In this document: positions 14,002-28,767 of the stretch, in pieces
Layout: each line of letters starts with the position of its first letter
Numbering within the stretch: position 1 is the stretch's first letter
Made by a program: the position numbers and the translations under genes
From: Phallusia fumigata
Taxonomy: Eukaryota > Chordata > Ascidiacea > Phlebobranchia > Ascidiidae
Reading direction: 5' to 3'
NCBI GenBank assembly: GCA_008931825.1
Contig: QXVZ01008153.1
Coordinates: 169,411-233,410 of the forward strand
Length of the DNA stretch: 64,000 bases
Notes under the pieces: generated by a model
What the model saw: only the letters and a program-made list of their open reading frames with translations
What the model was told of the DNA's origin: nothing
The model's database searches: none

Positions 14002-16062
14002 GCCAACCTATGTCTGCCAGGATAACGGTGTTGGGACAGAAAACAGGGTAGCAGAGTCAAGGTGAAAATCTGTTTGTCAAAAAACTGGAAATTTGTCACA
14101 CTTAAGTGTGCCCAGTCGTTTCTTAATCGACCAATGTTTCGTACAAGGATGGGGAGAATCATATGTAAAAAAACATAATGCTCTTTGTTTTGAAACACAA
14201 CCTTGCGGTTATTCTACTCTCTAAACCTGGTTAAAATCAATACGGCTTACACAATATCTAATCTAAATGTGCAGTATGTCTACAAAGTTGACCATTTAAA
14301 TGTTTATGCAAATAATGTAGTCCTGGAACATATAGTTTGCATAGGAATTCCGCGAACACGCACCTACACCAACTTACCCTCTACTTTTTCATTTCCTTAG
14401 TGAGCATGAAAATACTCACCTCATGCCTTGAAATCGTTCAACCCTATCTGATTCTTTCATGTGCCAAGTTCCGCGACCATCTGCCAACTCCGTGCGCGCG
14501 TGCAAGTAAATCCGGGGGCGACCTTGTCTCGTGAAAGACTATCTCTGTTCAAATCTCCGTTACGAGTCAGAGCCTGTATGCGTATCGGCCTGAGTGGATC
14601 TTTGCATAACGAACCCGTGGTTAGCTGCAACGCGAAGGCTGTTTGGTGTTTAGTTGTGTATCCTGGGGTGTTTTTCATTGAGCTTCGGCGCGAATTCCAT
14701 GCGCCAGGTGCGGCAGGGGTGGGACGAATTCGGGATTACAGCTGCGGTCAGTAGTTGACATATACGTATATGGCTCGATTGTTGACATGTACACAGCTCC
14801 ATGCGTTGCACGATAAGCATATCTACAACACTGGTTCGGTCCAAAACGTCGAAGCTTAACTTGTGTTCGAATGCATTTGGGCCTTGTCCATTTTTTGTAA
14901 TAAATAAACGAGCTCCTATATTTGGTGGAAAATTATTGACGCTGTAACGATCTGCTGAAACCATCAACTATGTGACTTGCTTAACATAAAGTTTCGTTGT
15001 AGAGACTCAAATGGTTTATCAAACGCGTTTTTGCACTGACGTCTACTAGGAAAACGCATTTTCTGTTTGAAATACTTGATGATCTAATTGCTTTTTATTT
15101 GTTGTTGGTTATTACAAAACGGGCATATTTTCCTGTGAATCAACTTTTGTCATTAAAAAAACAGATAAACCGATTTAAACTGCGAATTGTTCAGATAGTT
15201 AAAGATACAAACGTCACTTGGGGCGATAGTAGATCCTGGACTAAAATGACGTAATACGGAAAAACGTCAAAGCCAATGTTTATATAGGCAACAGAAACTA
15301 ACTTAACTGTTTTAAAGTGAACAGTGATTCACAATTCCAGTACTTTCAATTGCCCCAAGGTTGTTTTGCAGCTATATGAAACTCTATACTGGTACTAACG
15401 TTACAAATTGTAATTTCTTCAGCGAAATTTGACATCTATGGACAATAAGTGCTCCATACAACGGAAATTCGCAGATCCCTAAAGCCTGACTGCGTATTGT
15501 TGCTTGATATGAAGCAGTGACATTGCTTGACTTAAAACGTGCGACCGTTTGCTCCCTGGCAGATTTGACGGGGGTGTAAAGCATGACATCCAACTTGCCG
15601 TATCACATTACTAAGCCGCTGCTTGGGTTTATATGCAGACCCTGGGCATTTTGTACTTTGGCATAGCTCAACAGTATAACTAAAACATGTCTTGGATATT
15701 GTGTAAAGTTGGTAAATCGCCACGTTCATGTCGTGGATCGTGATTAGATTTTTTTAGCTCAAGCCATGTAGAACCAAAACGTTCGGAAGGCCGACTGTGT
15801 TTTTTTTCACAAAAAAACTCAAACTATCACTTATTTTTTTTGCAATCGTTCTTTTCAACTTACACTGGCGTATCCTAAGAGATTTTTCACATTTGTTACG
15901 TCACTTGAAATGGCAAAATCGCGGAGAAACATTCCACAGCCCCCCGCGATCGATTCCCAGGCCCCGGTCGTGGTTCAGCGCAGCCGAAATGTCAATTGCG
16001 GTGTGAAATACAACGTGCTTTGCAGCTAGTGTAACCTACCGTGTGTAAAGTCCATTAAGCCT

Positions 16063-16413
16063 TCAGCAAGCCACTTTTTCTTTTTTTGCGGTGACGTCGA
16101 TGAAGGTTTCAGGTTCTGCCAATCGCAAGAACTGCTGGGGTCCGGTTCTGTGTGGTTTTGCTGGCGAAATAACCGCGAAGTTTGCAAAGCTATCGCAGCC
16201 CGCTCTCAACCCTTGAAACACACAATATTGGTAAGCATCTTTGCAAGTCATGGCACGGTTGTATTGAGGTGTATGTCGAGGTGCTATTAGAAGGAATGGA
16301 CATTTGCTATTGCATATTTTCGAGGGACATTCCAAAGCGCGCTCATTTTTTTTATCCACGCAAAAACAGCCCACAGTATTTATCAATGAACCCGAGACAA
16401 TGTGTAACGAGAG
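16063..16413 (-). CDS. Possible Cys-rich terminal exon, unidentified
   Basis: An open frame of 116 codons follows a TTATTTCTCAG acceptor and ends at TGA (16063-16065). It holds nine cysteines, including GCFC, CPSKICNSKC and CKDAYQYC, unusual for a chance ORF and suggestive of a secreted domain. I recognise no family. No upstream exon could be attached with confidence, and whether it belongs with the 8.7-14.0 kb model is open. Confidence 0.3.
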   Translation of the reverse strand, partial: LSLHIVSGSLINTVGCFCVDKKNERALECPSKICNSKCPFLLIAPRHTPQYNRAMTCKDAYQYCVFQGLRAGCDSFANFAVISPAKPHRTGPQQFLRLAEPETFIDVTAKKEKVAC

Positions 16414-19400
16414 CTGAGAAATAACCAGTTTGTAATATATCACAGTACGCCAGGCCTGCAAGATACGTTATGCCGAATCAGAGTCGGCCTTCATTGTTTA
16501 AAATGCCTTAAAGCCCTTCATCGAGGCCTGTAAACTGGTGGGCCTTGGGTTTGACTTGTATTATAACTGCGGTAAGTGGAATCTGTTATTGTAAGGGTTC
16601 TTATCTGTTAGTGTCTGTTCGAATCAGGTAAACACAATTATTAGCGGTTCCATCGATTGCATTTTATTCACGCCCCATTACCTATTTATCAACCGACGTT
16701 CTTAAGTCTAAACAAGCCAACTCATACAAAGGAGATAATTTTTCGGCATTCCGGAAAAGGCTGGAGTTACGTAAAAATTAGCGCATTCAAATTCGGCGCC
16801 CTTGTCCAGGTTGACGCAGGTTTCCTGGAACTAAGGTATCAGTGTACAGATGCATGACCGCTTTTTAAAGGACATCTCGCTTTGGGATCACCGCTCACTG
16901 CATAATATACAAACAATGTTCTAAGTGGTTTTGTGTTATGACTGCAATGGGGGTAACCTGTAAGTTTAGAGCTAGGGCAAAGATTATCTGCCGGCGCCTG
17001 GAAAAAAACATCTGCGCAAAATATTTTGTGACCCAAAGTCGCTGGGTTAACTTTTTTTCGTCGCCAACCGCACATCCGTCATCTATGCTCGGCTTGACTG
17101 CAATGGGTTCGTTTGTGGGTCTTCCGCAAGAATGTGAAGGTTACATTTACGGTAAAAGAAGCGTTAATAAACTGGTCTATGCAGAATGGAAAATAACATC
17201 AACACACAAGTAACGTACGTCGTTTTACAGAAAATATTTCTTTAATTTTGTCAGCGTTAAAATTTTGACCATGTTCATATTTTTATCCAATTTTATCACA
17301 GAACAGTTGTTGCTACAAGGGACAACACTGATACGGTGTCGAATTAATTCACAATTTGATTTTAAATTTCTGAACTTCGTACGTGCTTGATTGCTAATCT
17401 CTGTTGCCAAAGACAATCTGCGTAGGAGGTCGAAACGTCTTCCGTTTTCTGTCGCGATTTGTAGGAGGTCAAAGCGCTTCCGTTTTCTGTCGCGATTTTG
17501 TTCTGGTGTGGGTACCGCATCAGCTGACATCCAACAAATATGTTAAAGATCGCGTTTGTGCAAGAAACTACAACATCTGTACCCAGTGGAAGATCGTTTT
17601 CCCAGCCCCGTATCCCCGCAGATGCAAAGAACTAGAGAGTCGTAAGCGTGGCAAATTGGTATTGATGTTTCCCTTGTGCTACTCAGGACGACGATTGTTG
17701 TTCGTTTTGCGTTCGACCCGACAAGAAAAAACACCTGTTTACACCTCGAGCGCTCTTGATCTTCAAAGCTTCGTAATAGGCTGCTAACTGACGCCGGTCA
17801 GAGGCCTGCGCGGTCCAACAGCCGTAATCGAATCATCGTAACTGAGATGAACACCCACGGGTTTTTTGAAACTCATCGAAACGGCTTGGTGTGTTATGAG
17901 AGGTTTAGCCGCAAAGGGGTCTCATGTGATCAAAGTGTGCAAGGTTTGTAAACAGATACGTGCCCGTAACTCATCTCCTTTGCCCGGGCTGCCTCGCAGC
18001 TCAACGGGTTATCGTGTACCCTAACACCCAACACTTAAGAATCACCTTTGAATGTTCTTATCCTTACGTATTCTACAGAAATTTGAGCACTACATAAGCC
18101 TTTCAATACAATATTTATGTTTTCTAATGCGACCTTAGTGCGTAATGTAATGCGAGTTTGTTTGTTTTGACCATTCCACGGGCCAACAGATCAGGCCCGC
18201 CACCCGCGTTAGTCGACAAAACGAAATTGAATCCCCGCATTTCGGAGCCTTGGACTATACCCCGCAACTTAAATACAGGTGTTTGTAATTAAATTTCTGA
18301 TGAACTGAAACGGACTTTCAAAGTTTGATCCTTTTTTTAAATTATTTTCTTTGTGTGGTTAGTGCGAAAAAAATCGCAATCTATAACTTTGCAAATAAAA
18401 AATCACATTCAAAAACGGATCAAAATAGTTTTGGGTGGTTTCGCAAACTATAGATTGATCAGACTGTATGAAGAACAACCAAATCCTACACATTACGTCA
18501 TGCCTAAAAAATTATCTTGGAATCTCTTCATCCAGTTTTAAGCCCTTTGTATTGGCCGCCAGTGGGATGTTGGTGTTATTTTGATTATACATCTTAGCAT
18601 TATGACCGATAAAGCAAGGTGGTCGTATCTTTAAGCTGTTTCGAATTGCAACAGTTCTGTCACCACAAATACAAATACATTCATTGATATGTCGGCTCTG
18701 TGTTAGCTCAGCGGAACCCATTTAGGATTAGAAAGTCGTTTTATGTATTTGTCACTATTGTGTAAGTGCGTTTAAATACTGTGAACGACGAAATGTCAAC
18801 AATACGGAGTCTTTATCCTAGGACTGAAATAGTAACTGTAATGTCTGGAGAAATAATACGTGGTTTTATTATTTATATGTAGGTTTAAATTTTGTAGTTA
18901 AAATGGTAGTTAGGTGTTATCTAAGCAAAATCGCTTTGACACATTTCTCCTCAGTTTGTTTTTAATTATATTCGCATAATAGCAAAACACAAGGGCACCG
19001 GCAGAAAAGTTGAACGTGCGGGGCGAATTTTCATGCATTTATACTTTTTTATTCATGAGATTTTCCCGAAAGAACACAAATTCCGGCACCATGACAATAC
19101 ATAAAATATTTGACAAAATTTAATCGTTCGATTCGCAACAACGGTCATATGGCGACGCAAGACGTCAAAGCCCCGCGATCTATCAACAAGAAACGAATCC
19201 CGACGCAGTCAAAACTGCTAGTGTTGCAACAAACCTTTCTGGTGGTCTGATACTTGCGTTGTTGTTATACTCGTTCTAATACTTTAATCTCGGGCTTAGC
19301 GTAGGGATCACCACTTGTGCTTACACAGACGACTGCGGAACCCCCATAAGTATGCAGTTGTCGATTGATGCCTTTCGTTTCGTACCGGGTTAGGGAAATT

Positions 19401-22400
19401 CCAGTTTGTGATTAACAATGAATTACGTTGTGTAATTGTTTACATACTGACATTGTTGGTAATATACCCACTATTTGAAAATAAGTATGTTTTTATCGAT
19501 GAATTAGGTAAGGCTCCACACTATCCACAGCGATCAACTGATCTTGCATAAAAAATGCGTAAAATAACGCCCTTAGAAGTGTTAATTTGGAACACGATAC
19601 CTACATAATATGTGCTTGGTCACACTCCAAGTAGAAAAGCAACATCCTCATTTAGTTCATTGTCGCTTGCGTGATCAGGTTGTCTGTATCCGCAATGACT
19701 TTCCCACGATATTTGGAGGCATCCATCATGCAGCAAAACGGATACGGGAATTGTTTAAAGTTGAAGCAGTCAATTCAATTTATTTGTTGCACGTGACAGA
19801 TTCTAGCTGCAACGCTAATACAAGTACCTTATTTATCTTTGCCTCAGGGTCAGATAAAGGTGGTTCGACTTTAAGTCCTTTATCTATGTTTCTGTACTAT
19901 ATGATGACGTGAGTGTACGATAGCCTGTATGGGATTTTAACGTACAATCGGTCAAACATGAAGCAGGGACGTCACATGTACAGTTTTGCGACGACTTTTC
20001 GTACACAAACAAACAGAAAAAGACGTCACTGAAAAAAAACAGCTTGTTTGCGAATCAATTTGTCGTCCTTATCATTGTAACGCAATGACAAATAGTTTAC
20101 GCCAAAACATTTCGAAAATCGTTGTTTTGTAGCACTAATGCAAGACGTGAACTGTAACGACCTTAACTTCCACGAATCGATACAGGGTTCTTCAGGGAAT
20201 ACATGACGAAATGTCACTCAATACGTTAAGTATCAGAACATGACGAAATTCTGAACTAATTCACCTCCGCGATAAGTACCAGTAATTTTCCGACTTGTCT
20301 AGGCAAAAACATATGCAATCGGGCCGTTTTGTTGCTTTTGATACAAAACTGGTGTATTGTTGGTTGTGAAAACATGTTTTTTAAGAGATTTGTCTTCAAT
20401 CGTTTTCTCTCGTTCAAATTTTGCATTCGTTCGCCTCTATGTTTAGTAAAAATATTGCCAAACTGTGTTAGTCCAAAGTGAGGGAGGCGTTTTGTTTTAT
20501 CTGGTGGGTCAAATTGGTGTAATTGACTGTGATACAGTGTTCTCAGTTTGTTGGAGTTTGATCGCAGGGTCGAAACGTGTGGATTGCAGGCCTGTGCAGA
20601 CTGTCTTGGAAGTTTCAAAACTCAAAACGACTCGACCACGAAAACCACAAATTTTCAGAACTCGCCTCAACACGAAAACCACCAAGGGCTTTCTTATCTG
20701 GCCTGAGATCACCGCAAAGGCACCGCGGTAACTTCCAGCAGACAGCGTCAGAACGCTAAGAAAACAACTGGAAAATTGCTGCGTCGGCCTGCAAGATCTC
20801 CTTTCTCCTTACCGCGCAGCGCTTATCGGACATTCCACTGTCAACTAATAGATTTTCCGAGTCCCATTAATCCTCAGCTCGTGTATTTCTGTTGCGCTGC
20901 AGCCTCGGCTGAAGCACTTCATTTATCAAACGCCATGGCTAATGTTATTTCGGCGCGCGATCCGTTATTGTGACCGCATAAATGGATTAAGGTAATCGCA
21001 ATCTCAAGGTCAGCCATCGCGACGGCCCGATAAAAGTCAGATGTGGAAATAACGTTTTTCTCTTCTTATTGTTCTTTCTTTTGCCGCCTGAACCCACGTT
21101 AATGCTGATTAACGCGCCGTAGTGTTGTGATAGTTGACACTAAACTTGAAACTTTTTCTACATGTTGCAGTCGATAAGTATATTACGATTTTTGTGTTGA
21201 CACACTATACGTAATAGTTCTGCGAAACTGAGCTTACGTAAGGACGCGTGCATAAAGTAAAGTGTCCACATGATTGGTTCATCAATTTTTGAGTTAACCC
21301 GCACAACACTGCACACGATCGTTGCGCGAAATATGTTTAAGGGAGGGAAAATCTGCCAACGGCTATTTAAGTCATCGAGTCAACAGACAACCTTTAAACA
21401 AGTTGGCTGCCAGCGATACACCTCATAACTTGATTGTTTCCGAGTGAACGACACACTGGGTAGATTTACTCAAAAATTGGTAATTGTTATGCAAGACATC
21501 GTCATATCTTCTCACATACCAATAGTGTTGTACTTGTCCTATATGCAAAAGAGGCACAAAAATCTGTAGGAGATCATTACAAGACGAAGCTCTTGTTCGT
21601 TCCTAATACTTGCTCGCAACGTAACGTGGGCAGACGGTTGACATGGAAACGAAATCCGAGAATTATGTTTAAATTCCGAGTAGTTACTTATGTTTCAATT
21701 TCGTGTAGTTGAAGTGCGTCAGTCAAATAAACGACTTACTGGTTTGTAGCAATCCTAAGCTGCATAACGGTAAGCGTAACGTATCAATGCATTCTTTTAT
21801 TAAAAGATTCACGAAATACCTGTACCAGGTCAAACCATGGCAATGAATAATTTGCCATCGCTAAAGACCATACAGGCATTAAGACCAGCTTAGTGGTTCT
21901 GTATGTTCCAAAAGGAAATACAAATGGTCCTGTAAAATGTGAACTGATTGTTTCGACGACTTTGAACCTTCAGGATCAAGAACCTCAGTGTTAAAACAAG
22001 GACACTTGAAGAATGCATTCAATTTTTGAGTCCTCGTTTGCACAAAATACCAGCAATTCAACCCACGGACGCATTTGTTCACAAATAGAATACCGGAACA
22101 GATCGACCGAGCGTTCGGCTCCAGTCCCCCGACACGTGCGCTTCAGTCGTCGGCCGGCCCTCCACCCCTCCCTCCCCCCACCTCAAATGACGTCACAAGT
22201 CGCATTTTGCGAGGCAACAATCAAGTGCCAAACCACGCGTCGCGTCGCTTGTTGCGCGTCCCCGGCGGAAGCAATCGCCAGACCGAAATAAAGTGTCGCA
22301 ACTTTCCGTACGCGCGCTTTTTTGGGCATCGCGTTTCCTGTGCGTAATGCATGGCTTTGTTGTGGCGTCCCGTCGCCGTTCAAACTCCCCCAACATCTGA

Positions 22401-25400
22401 TTACATGAGTGTTTCAAAAATATTTGTCAGGGCAAGTTGATGTTGTGATTTTGCAGCTTAAAAACATAGATTTTAGGTCAGAATTGTAGTTTTTGGTTTA
22501 GAAGTGATGAGTCGTCTCGAATGCTGTAAATGTTATCAACCTAACCTGCTCTTGTTAGCAATTTAACTTGAATTGCTCCATCGTGACGAGCAAAATATGC
22601 ATGGTGACGCGGTAGGTTGGTACGGCGTATTGGTTCATTGGGTAGTGCAGTCGAATTGGAAAATTTGAGATAGGACTAAGGACTAGTCGAATTCGAATTT
22701 GACTGTGCAAGCCTTTAAGGCAAATGCTGGCTGTCTGTTTTGCGTCCGCAAGACCATCAGAGCCGGATTAACCCAACGCTAACGAAGTAAACGGGAAATG
22801 GAAGTGTGCATATACACGTGGGCGGTGTATTTCTGTTGTCATGCAAGTTGCTTGTTATGTTTTCGAATTGAAGTTACAACGTGCATGTATGCGGTACATG
22901 AACAATGATTAATGGCCTACCTCCCCCACATAGCGTCAATGTAGTGAAATCAGCTGGGGCTTTTAACCCCGACGTGATGTCACAACGCATCAATGACGTC
23001 ACTCTACGCAACATTTTAAATCTATCGTTATGTTTTACCAAATTGTCGTTTTTCTTTGATGTCGAGGAGATGTAGTTTTCGTGGAAACGCCACCAAGATA
23101 ATCTCTCAGTTCAGTCAGTTCAAATGCTTACACCGCAGTGCGATGTTGTTTGCAACATACCATGACCGCATGCGAACTCTTGGTCGGTTGTAAGCACTTG
23201 AAAGAAGCTTTAGTGGGATCTACAGTAAAACGTAACAAGCTCGTTAACTGGCACCGACGAAACGCGCCTGAATTAGCGCTTTCCCTGTTGCGCGGCCGGC
23301 GTAAGTCAAGCATTTTGTGTATCGCCATAACACGGTAATGCACATTAATGACTAGTGCACGCAAACACTTCTCGCCCAATCGCGTTTCTGGCTTCGATTT
23401 CTGTGTCTGATTCGGCCGTGGCCAAATTTCGACAACAATCGGTCGAGTTGAGTTCTGTCGCCTTGACAGATTGAAATCGTCCCACCTTACGTGTCGACTG
23501 CCAACAGCTTCAAGATCGTAGCGTAAAAGTGCATTGTTAAGCATCGTTGGATGTAATCGACAAAAAAATCGGTGTATGACTCAACTGGAGACGCACAACA
23601 TAAAATAATCCGGTATTAAAAAAATGGTAGAATATTTGCTTTCGAATTCAGAATTTCCTATTTGGTTTGTTGTAACAATATTCAGCGGAATGGTGCAACA
23701 CGTTAACGGGACATTGTTTTATGTCTTCAGTTGGCATTTTTGTCGGTTATCACTTATTTTACAAGTATTCAACCTATTACAAGCAAAAAAAGCATTTTTT
23801 ATCAATTTGTTAATAAAAATGCTCAAGTGCATTGGCAACTTGCTCCTTTTAAGCGTCTGCCAAGTACATAAAAACCGATAAACATTTTAGTTTTGTAAGT
23901 TGAGGTTTGATGGTCTGGTGAGCTTCTAAATTCTTTCTTCATCCAAGACCGCCGGTTACAGAGTTTTAAGAACCAAGCTTTGACCGAACGCAGAAACAGT
24001 AGACCAACTTTTGTTGTTGCTTGTGAGGCGGTACAGACCACTTTGTGCCATTAATTAATTTCCTTAAACCGACATATATGTATCTTGAAACGTACGAACA
24101 ACTATTTAAACCGAAATGAGGATGAATATCATCTTTTTGTTCATTTTTGTGTATTTCTGAGGTATTTTGTGCCAAACCTCGTGCAGCACTTTTCTGTGCT
24201 CTCCACTTGTTCCTCATTTCATCGGAAATTATACTGATAAATTGACAAAACGCAACTATTTAACATACGCCCCACTTTAAAAGAGTCCACAAAGAATTCC
24301 AGCTTCTCGAACACACTAATAGTTTTGAAAAATGGTAAAAATTCACGTGGTCTCGCTGCAAACTGCACGATCTGGCGCCGAAATGCGTTCAGAAGTCAAC
24401 ACGCATAAGGACTTGCGAATAGCAGCAGATTCGGATAGCAAAGGTTCAGTCGCAAAACGATCGTGACATTCCTTAGGGAACAAGCGACGAATTTGTTATG
24501 TGCGTGACTGTAACTGTTCCGCCTTTGTTTTTGAACGGCTCGTTTTCAGGAAAACACTTACCACTTTAAAGTGAGCATGAGTTTATGGCACGAATCGGTG
24601 ACGGGCGATTCGTTGAAATGTTTTGACCCGGTTCGATGCCACAAATAAAAGATGTGAGTAGTGACAGATTTGCAAAGCATTCGGCGAGGTACATTCGAAA
24701 TGTCAAAACATGGCGTACCATCCCATTTTAACTTCATGTGAAATTTGACATTCTTGTACAAATACCAGGAGACAAGACGAACTTTTTCCATGTATTTTTT
24801 CTGCCTACATGCAATAAATCAAAACAGGTCATTTCATTCCTGAGGGAGCCAGTAATATCGTGTTATACCCAAATTTATACAAAGTACCTCTATCTGGCAA
24901 CTGAATCTTCAAAGGATAATGGGTGCATTGTTGCTGCTTGCGTTTGCAGCGGGCGGCTGGCTCGTAACAGGTTGGGTTTTGGGTGACATTGTCATTAATT
25001 TGCAACCAAATATCCTGTGTGCTTCCAATCTGATGGTTTATCCAGTAAGCTGGTCCTCGGTGGTTGCACGATATCTTAACTTAACATTATCTCGACAATT
25101 CGCTACAGATTATAAATCTTTGTGTTGCTACAACAGAATCGTTGTCAAACGTGTCACATGTGTTTTAAGTTGGATTAGCGCTTGTTTTGTTCTTGCTGTA
25201 CAAGCTGTCATTCTGTCAGTTTGTTGCCAACCTACGGCACTTTTTTTAGTTCTGCGCGTGACCTAAAATCTTAAAAAAACGTTTTTTATTGTTTTAGACA
25301 TAGCTGCTTTAACCCATCCTTTGGACTGAACTTATTGTAAGTAGAATTTGCGCGCCACCTATGGTTTAATTAAACGCTGTATTAAGCCATTTCGAAAAAG

Positions 25401-28400
25401 TTATGTCGTAAGGTTTTTGAACCGTTGCAGACTTAGGTGCTATTTTCCCATACTTTGGAGCAACGACGGTATTAGAATCCCAGTTTCACGTTTTTGCGTT
25501 AGTCGAGAACAAAAGCACGTTTTTGTGTAGATAGTTTGTTGATTTGCATGTTTTCCAAACAATGTTCAAGTACCACCGAAACACTGACATAACATCGCGA
25601 CATTACGCCTGAAATCGGCAACGTCTGCTGTTAAGTTTCAAGCAGTTTGAAACCAAGCGTTTTGCAACATTACTGGCGCGCAGTCGAAACTACCAGGCTT
25701 CAAAAGCGACAACCGGAGTACAGACATTTTTGTAAGTCTGACAGACCCCACCTCTTGACAAACCACTTATCGCCACTGGGCAAAAAATTCGCCGAATTCC
25801 TACAAAGTAGAAAGTTCCCAAAACATGATTTTAGCCTAATTCAAAACTTCCCAGAAAATCTTTGCAATTTTATGATCGAATCCTGCACGCGTCGTTGCAT
25901 GACGTCATTTCTCAAATTGATGTCACCCTACCTATTGCCATCGCCTGTCAATCACGTGAGCGCCCCTGCCTGAAACACGTTCCCTAAGGGGTCAAAGTCA
26001 CTTTGCTTGTGGACATGACTGACAATCGTAACTCGTTTCTTGGCAATATGGTCAACCCACAGTGGACAGTGATTAATGCACAAGGCGCGGTAATTTGGGA
26101 GACACTTCAAAATACGTGTAACACGCCTGTTTCCATTTCTGTCATTTCAGCTTAAGGTGTGCCGGAATTAAAATGCGTCAAAACGTCTTTTCGGTTGGTG
26201 TTGTTTCCACCCGGCCGCTCGCGTTACGTCAGATCTTGTGACTAAACCGACGCAAAAACAAAGCGCGAAGTTCCGCATTGTCGCTGCTCCGCAATTACCT
26301 TTGTCATGTCACGTGGCAACTCGCATACCAAGAGATTTCAAGTGTAGAGTTTCAGGGATTTGGGACAGGAATAGGAACAATCGGGCGAGGGGGGTATCAA
26401 GGCGTAAAGTATCGCTGTGTTTGTGACTTAGCACGTTGAGAAATTGGTGCGGTGATTCGCCATGCGTGTAGGCCTTTGGCCAAAACGTGCATTGAGACTT
26501 AAGATTGGAAATAGGTATTAAATAGTTTTGTCCTCACGCAAAACTTCGTAGTATCGTTTTACGCAACAACATTTGCTATTTGCGTACCTGGAGCCTGTTG
26601 ATTTCTATGGGGTGAAAAGTTCGTGAAGCATCATCGATTTTTTACGCACGGCTGTTTGGTGTTCAAACCATGCGTACAACTGTGCCACTTGTTTGTATTT
26701 GCTGCTGTGTTTCTTGTTTGTGACAGACAGCTTTAAATGGTAATAACTAATTCGCTAAATGGCTTCCCACAATGAGATACTTGTTTTACAAAATACATGT
26801 CGTTAAAATTACAAGCTTCAACATACTCATGCTCATAAACACCTATGTTATCGTTATACAACTTACTGGCAATGCCCCATTGAAGATTGTACACTTTGGG
26901 AACTATCGCGTTTCCAATGAGGTGTAAAATAAACATTAATTCTGAGATCGATATGAAGCAAGTTGGCATAGACGGTGTTAACAAATTGCAGAAACCGGTA
27001 TTTGAATAGTGTCAGATTAACGTTTTTTTGACAAATTAGGCGTTTTGTGATCCTTTTATTTTCGGGGTTGCGTCTGTGCCATCCTAAATTAATAAAATTC
27101 CATTTTGACAGCTAAACTATGCCATATCTGTCATCTCATAGCTGCTGGTAAGTTGTGCTGGGGTAAAGGTATCACGTATTGCTTATTTATTTGTGGGGAG
27201 TAAAGTTTTCGGTATTTCGCTCAATCGGGAACACCGGAAATGTTTCAAAAATGGAATAATAGAAACGCCAACCGAAAATTGTAAAAAGTTTTCGTTGTAA
27301 TTTACAGTGAGCAAACATAGCGGCCCCAATTTCAACCGTTCTTTTAACTATTTAGTTTTAAATTTAAAGGTCATGTTAATATCAAGTTAAACACAAAAAA
27401 AAATCTCGCGGAAAACTTTTCTCCAGCCTTTGGATTCCAAACCCTCGACTGTCAAGTTTTTCTTTGTATAAGTTGAAATTATATTTTTTTGGTGTTGAAA
27501 TTTGAGAGTTTTACGAATAACTTTTCCCGGTATCAAATCAGAAACGCTTTACCCCTGTCACTTTGGTGCAAAAAATAATATCTTTACACTTTAAAATTAA
27601 TTTGTCACTCAATATATCTATTCAACTGTACACCAGTAAATACGCCCTCACGATCCATCGACGTCGCAAAGTGCTTGACGAATATCTCACGTCCAATTTC
27701 CCGTAAAACGGCACGTGCTTTTTAGACCATTAGCGATACACATTTGACATATATCAACGTCACGAACAAAATGATGCCAGTTTTATTGTTTTTTGTTGGG
27801 TTTAGTGTACAAGCAGTAGTAGTCGTGTCTTGTTATAAGCAGGTCGCTTTTTATAACGAGCTTAGTGCAATTATCGGCTACAATCTGCTGATTTTAACTG
27901 TATACACAAAAGGCTTTAAGGCGCAAAGTTTAGGAAATTTGTGTCCACTGTTTGGACCTCTTAGCTGTGACCTACAAAAATACAGATTGTGGTGGTAAAC
28001 CGATCTCCATTTTTTGAATACTCCGGCGGCATTTTATGCTTTGATCCGCTGAGCATTTGATGTGCCACTAAATCCAACGTACTTGGGCGTTACACGGCCA
28101 CCACAGCAGTTCCAATTCGATTTGCCCTTTGCCAAAACCATATGTGACTGACTTCTAAATCACTGCAGCACAAACACGTTAAATCCGTTTGACAAATTCT
28201 ATTATTGCAAAGAGTGCAGTGACGTCGTTCACCACAGTCTTTTTTGCAGACGGGCTTGGCCAAATAAAGTGCTAATATGGAAACATAGATCTTGAATTTT
28301 GTTTTTGAGGCTTTTCTTTTTCACTCTTGTTCCACTATGGTGAAGTTACGTCTCAGTCGTGATTCTCATTGGTGGGGTGCTTTTCAATAATATACATGCC

Positions 28401-28767
28401 GCTTGTCAGCGTACTGTGATCTACCAGTTGTACTTTTTGTGATAGTTATATTTGTTGCCCATAACTTATATCACTCAGCAAAACAAACTCTTAACTAAGC
28501 TTGCATTCATCTGAAGGATTTTTGTAAAGCTCAAACCAGGATTTATTGCCTCGTATGTTCCACAATCACCGCAACATTGCAGATTTCTCATCGTAAGCCG
28601 CTTAGGACCGTGCATACGATTAGGTCATACCAACAACTGGTTTTACCTTGTGTACTGCAATAACCTTAATACATTGTGGTTTTACAGCAAAACCACAAGT
28701 GCTAAGCACAGGTAGTGCTAAGTAAACCAAGATTAGAACCTCAACAACCAGTGTTTTGTTTTTACAG
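16414..28767. other. About 12 kb with no confident gene
   Basis: Short ORFs occur on both strands, several hydrophobic or Cys-containing, but none could be chained through splice sites. Holds the 39-bp tandem repeat and TGACGTCA at 22188, 22994 and 25900. Confidence 0.4.
17422..17499. repeat. 39-bp direct tandem duplication
   Basis: Units 17422-17460 and 17461-17499 share GTAGGAGGTC at the start and TTCCGTTTTCTGTCGCGATT near the end, with a few differences between. On the minus strand it lies in an open frame (17225-17530) and would give two RFDLL-ending 13-residue units. I do not regard that ORF as proven. Confidence 0.75.

Noticed and set aside
14793-14954. Minus-strand frame with a possible tandem TTTCAGCAG acceptor and GT donor, protein-like (RLFITKNGQG, LSFDVLDRTS)
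   Set aside because: Could be a real exon, but two donors give different phases and it has no unambiguous partner exon.
24558-24791. Minus-strand 77-codon ORF ending at a GTAAGT donor
   Set aside because: A single donor without a linked downstream exon is not enough.
24919-25266. 115-codon plus-strand ORF with GPCR-like look (ARY followed by a TM4-like WISA segment)
   Set aside because: Only about two or three helices, the ARY-to-TM4 spacing is off, no exon with the other helices can be attached, and T-rich DNA yields hydrophobic chance ORFs.
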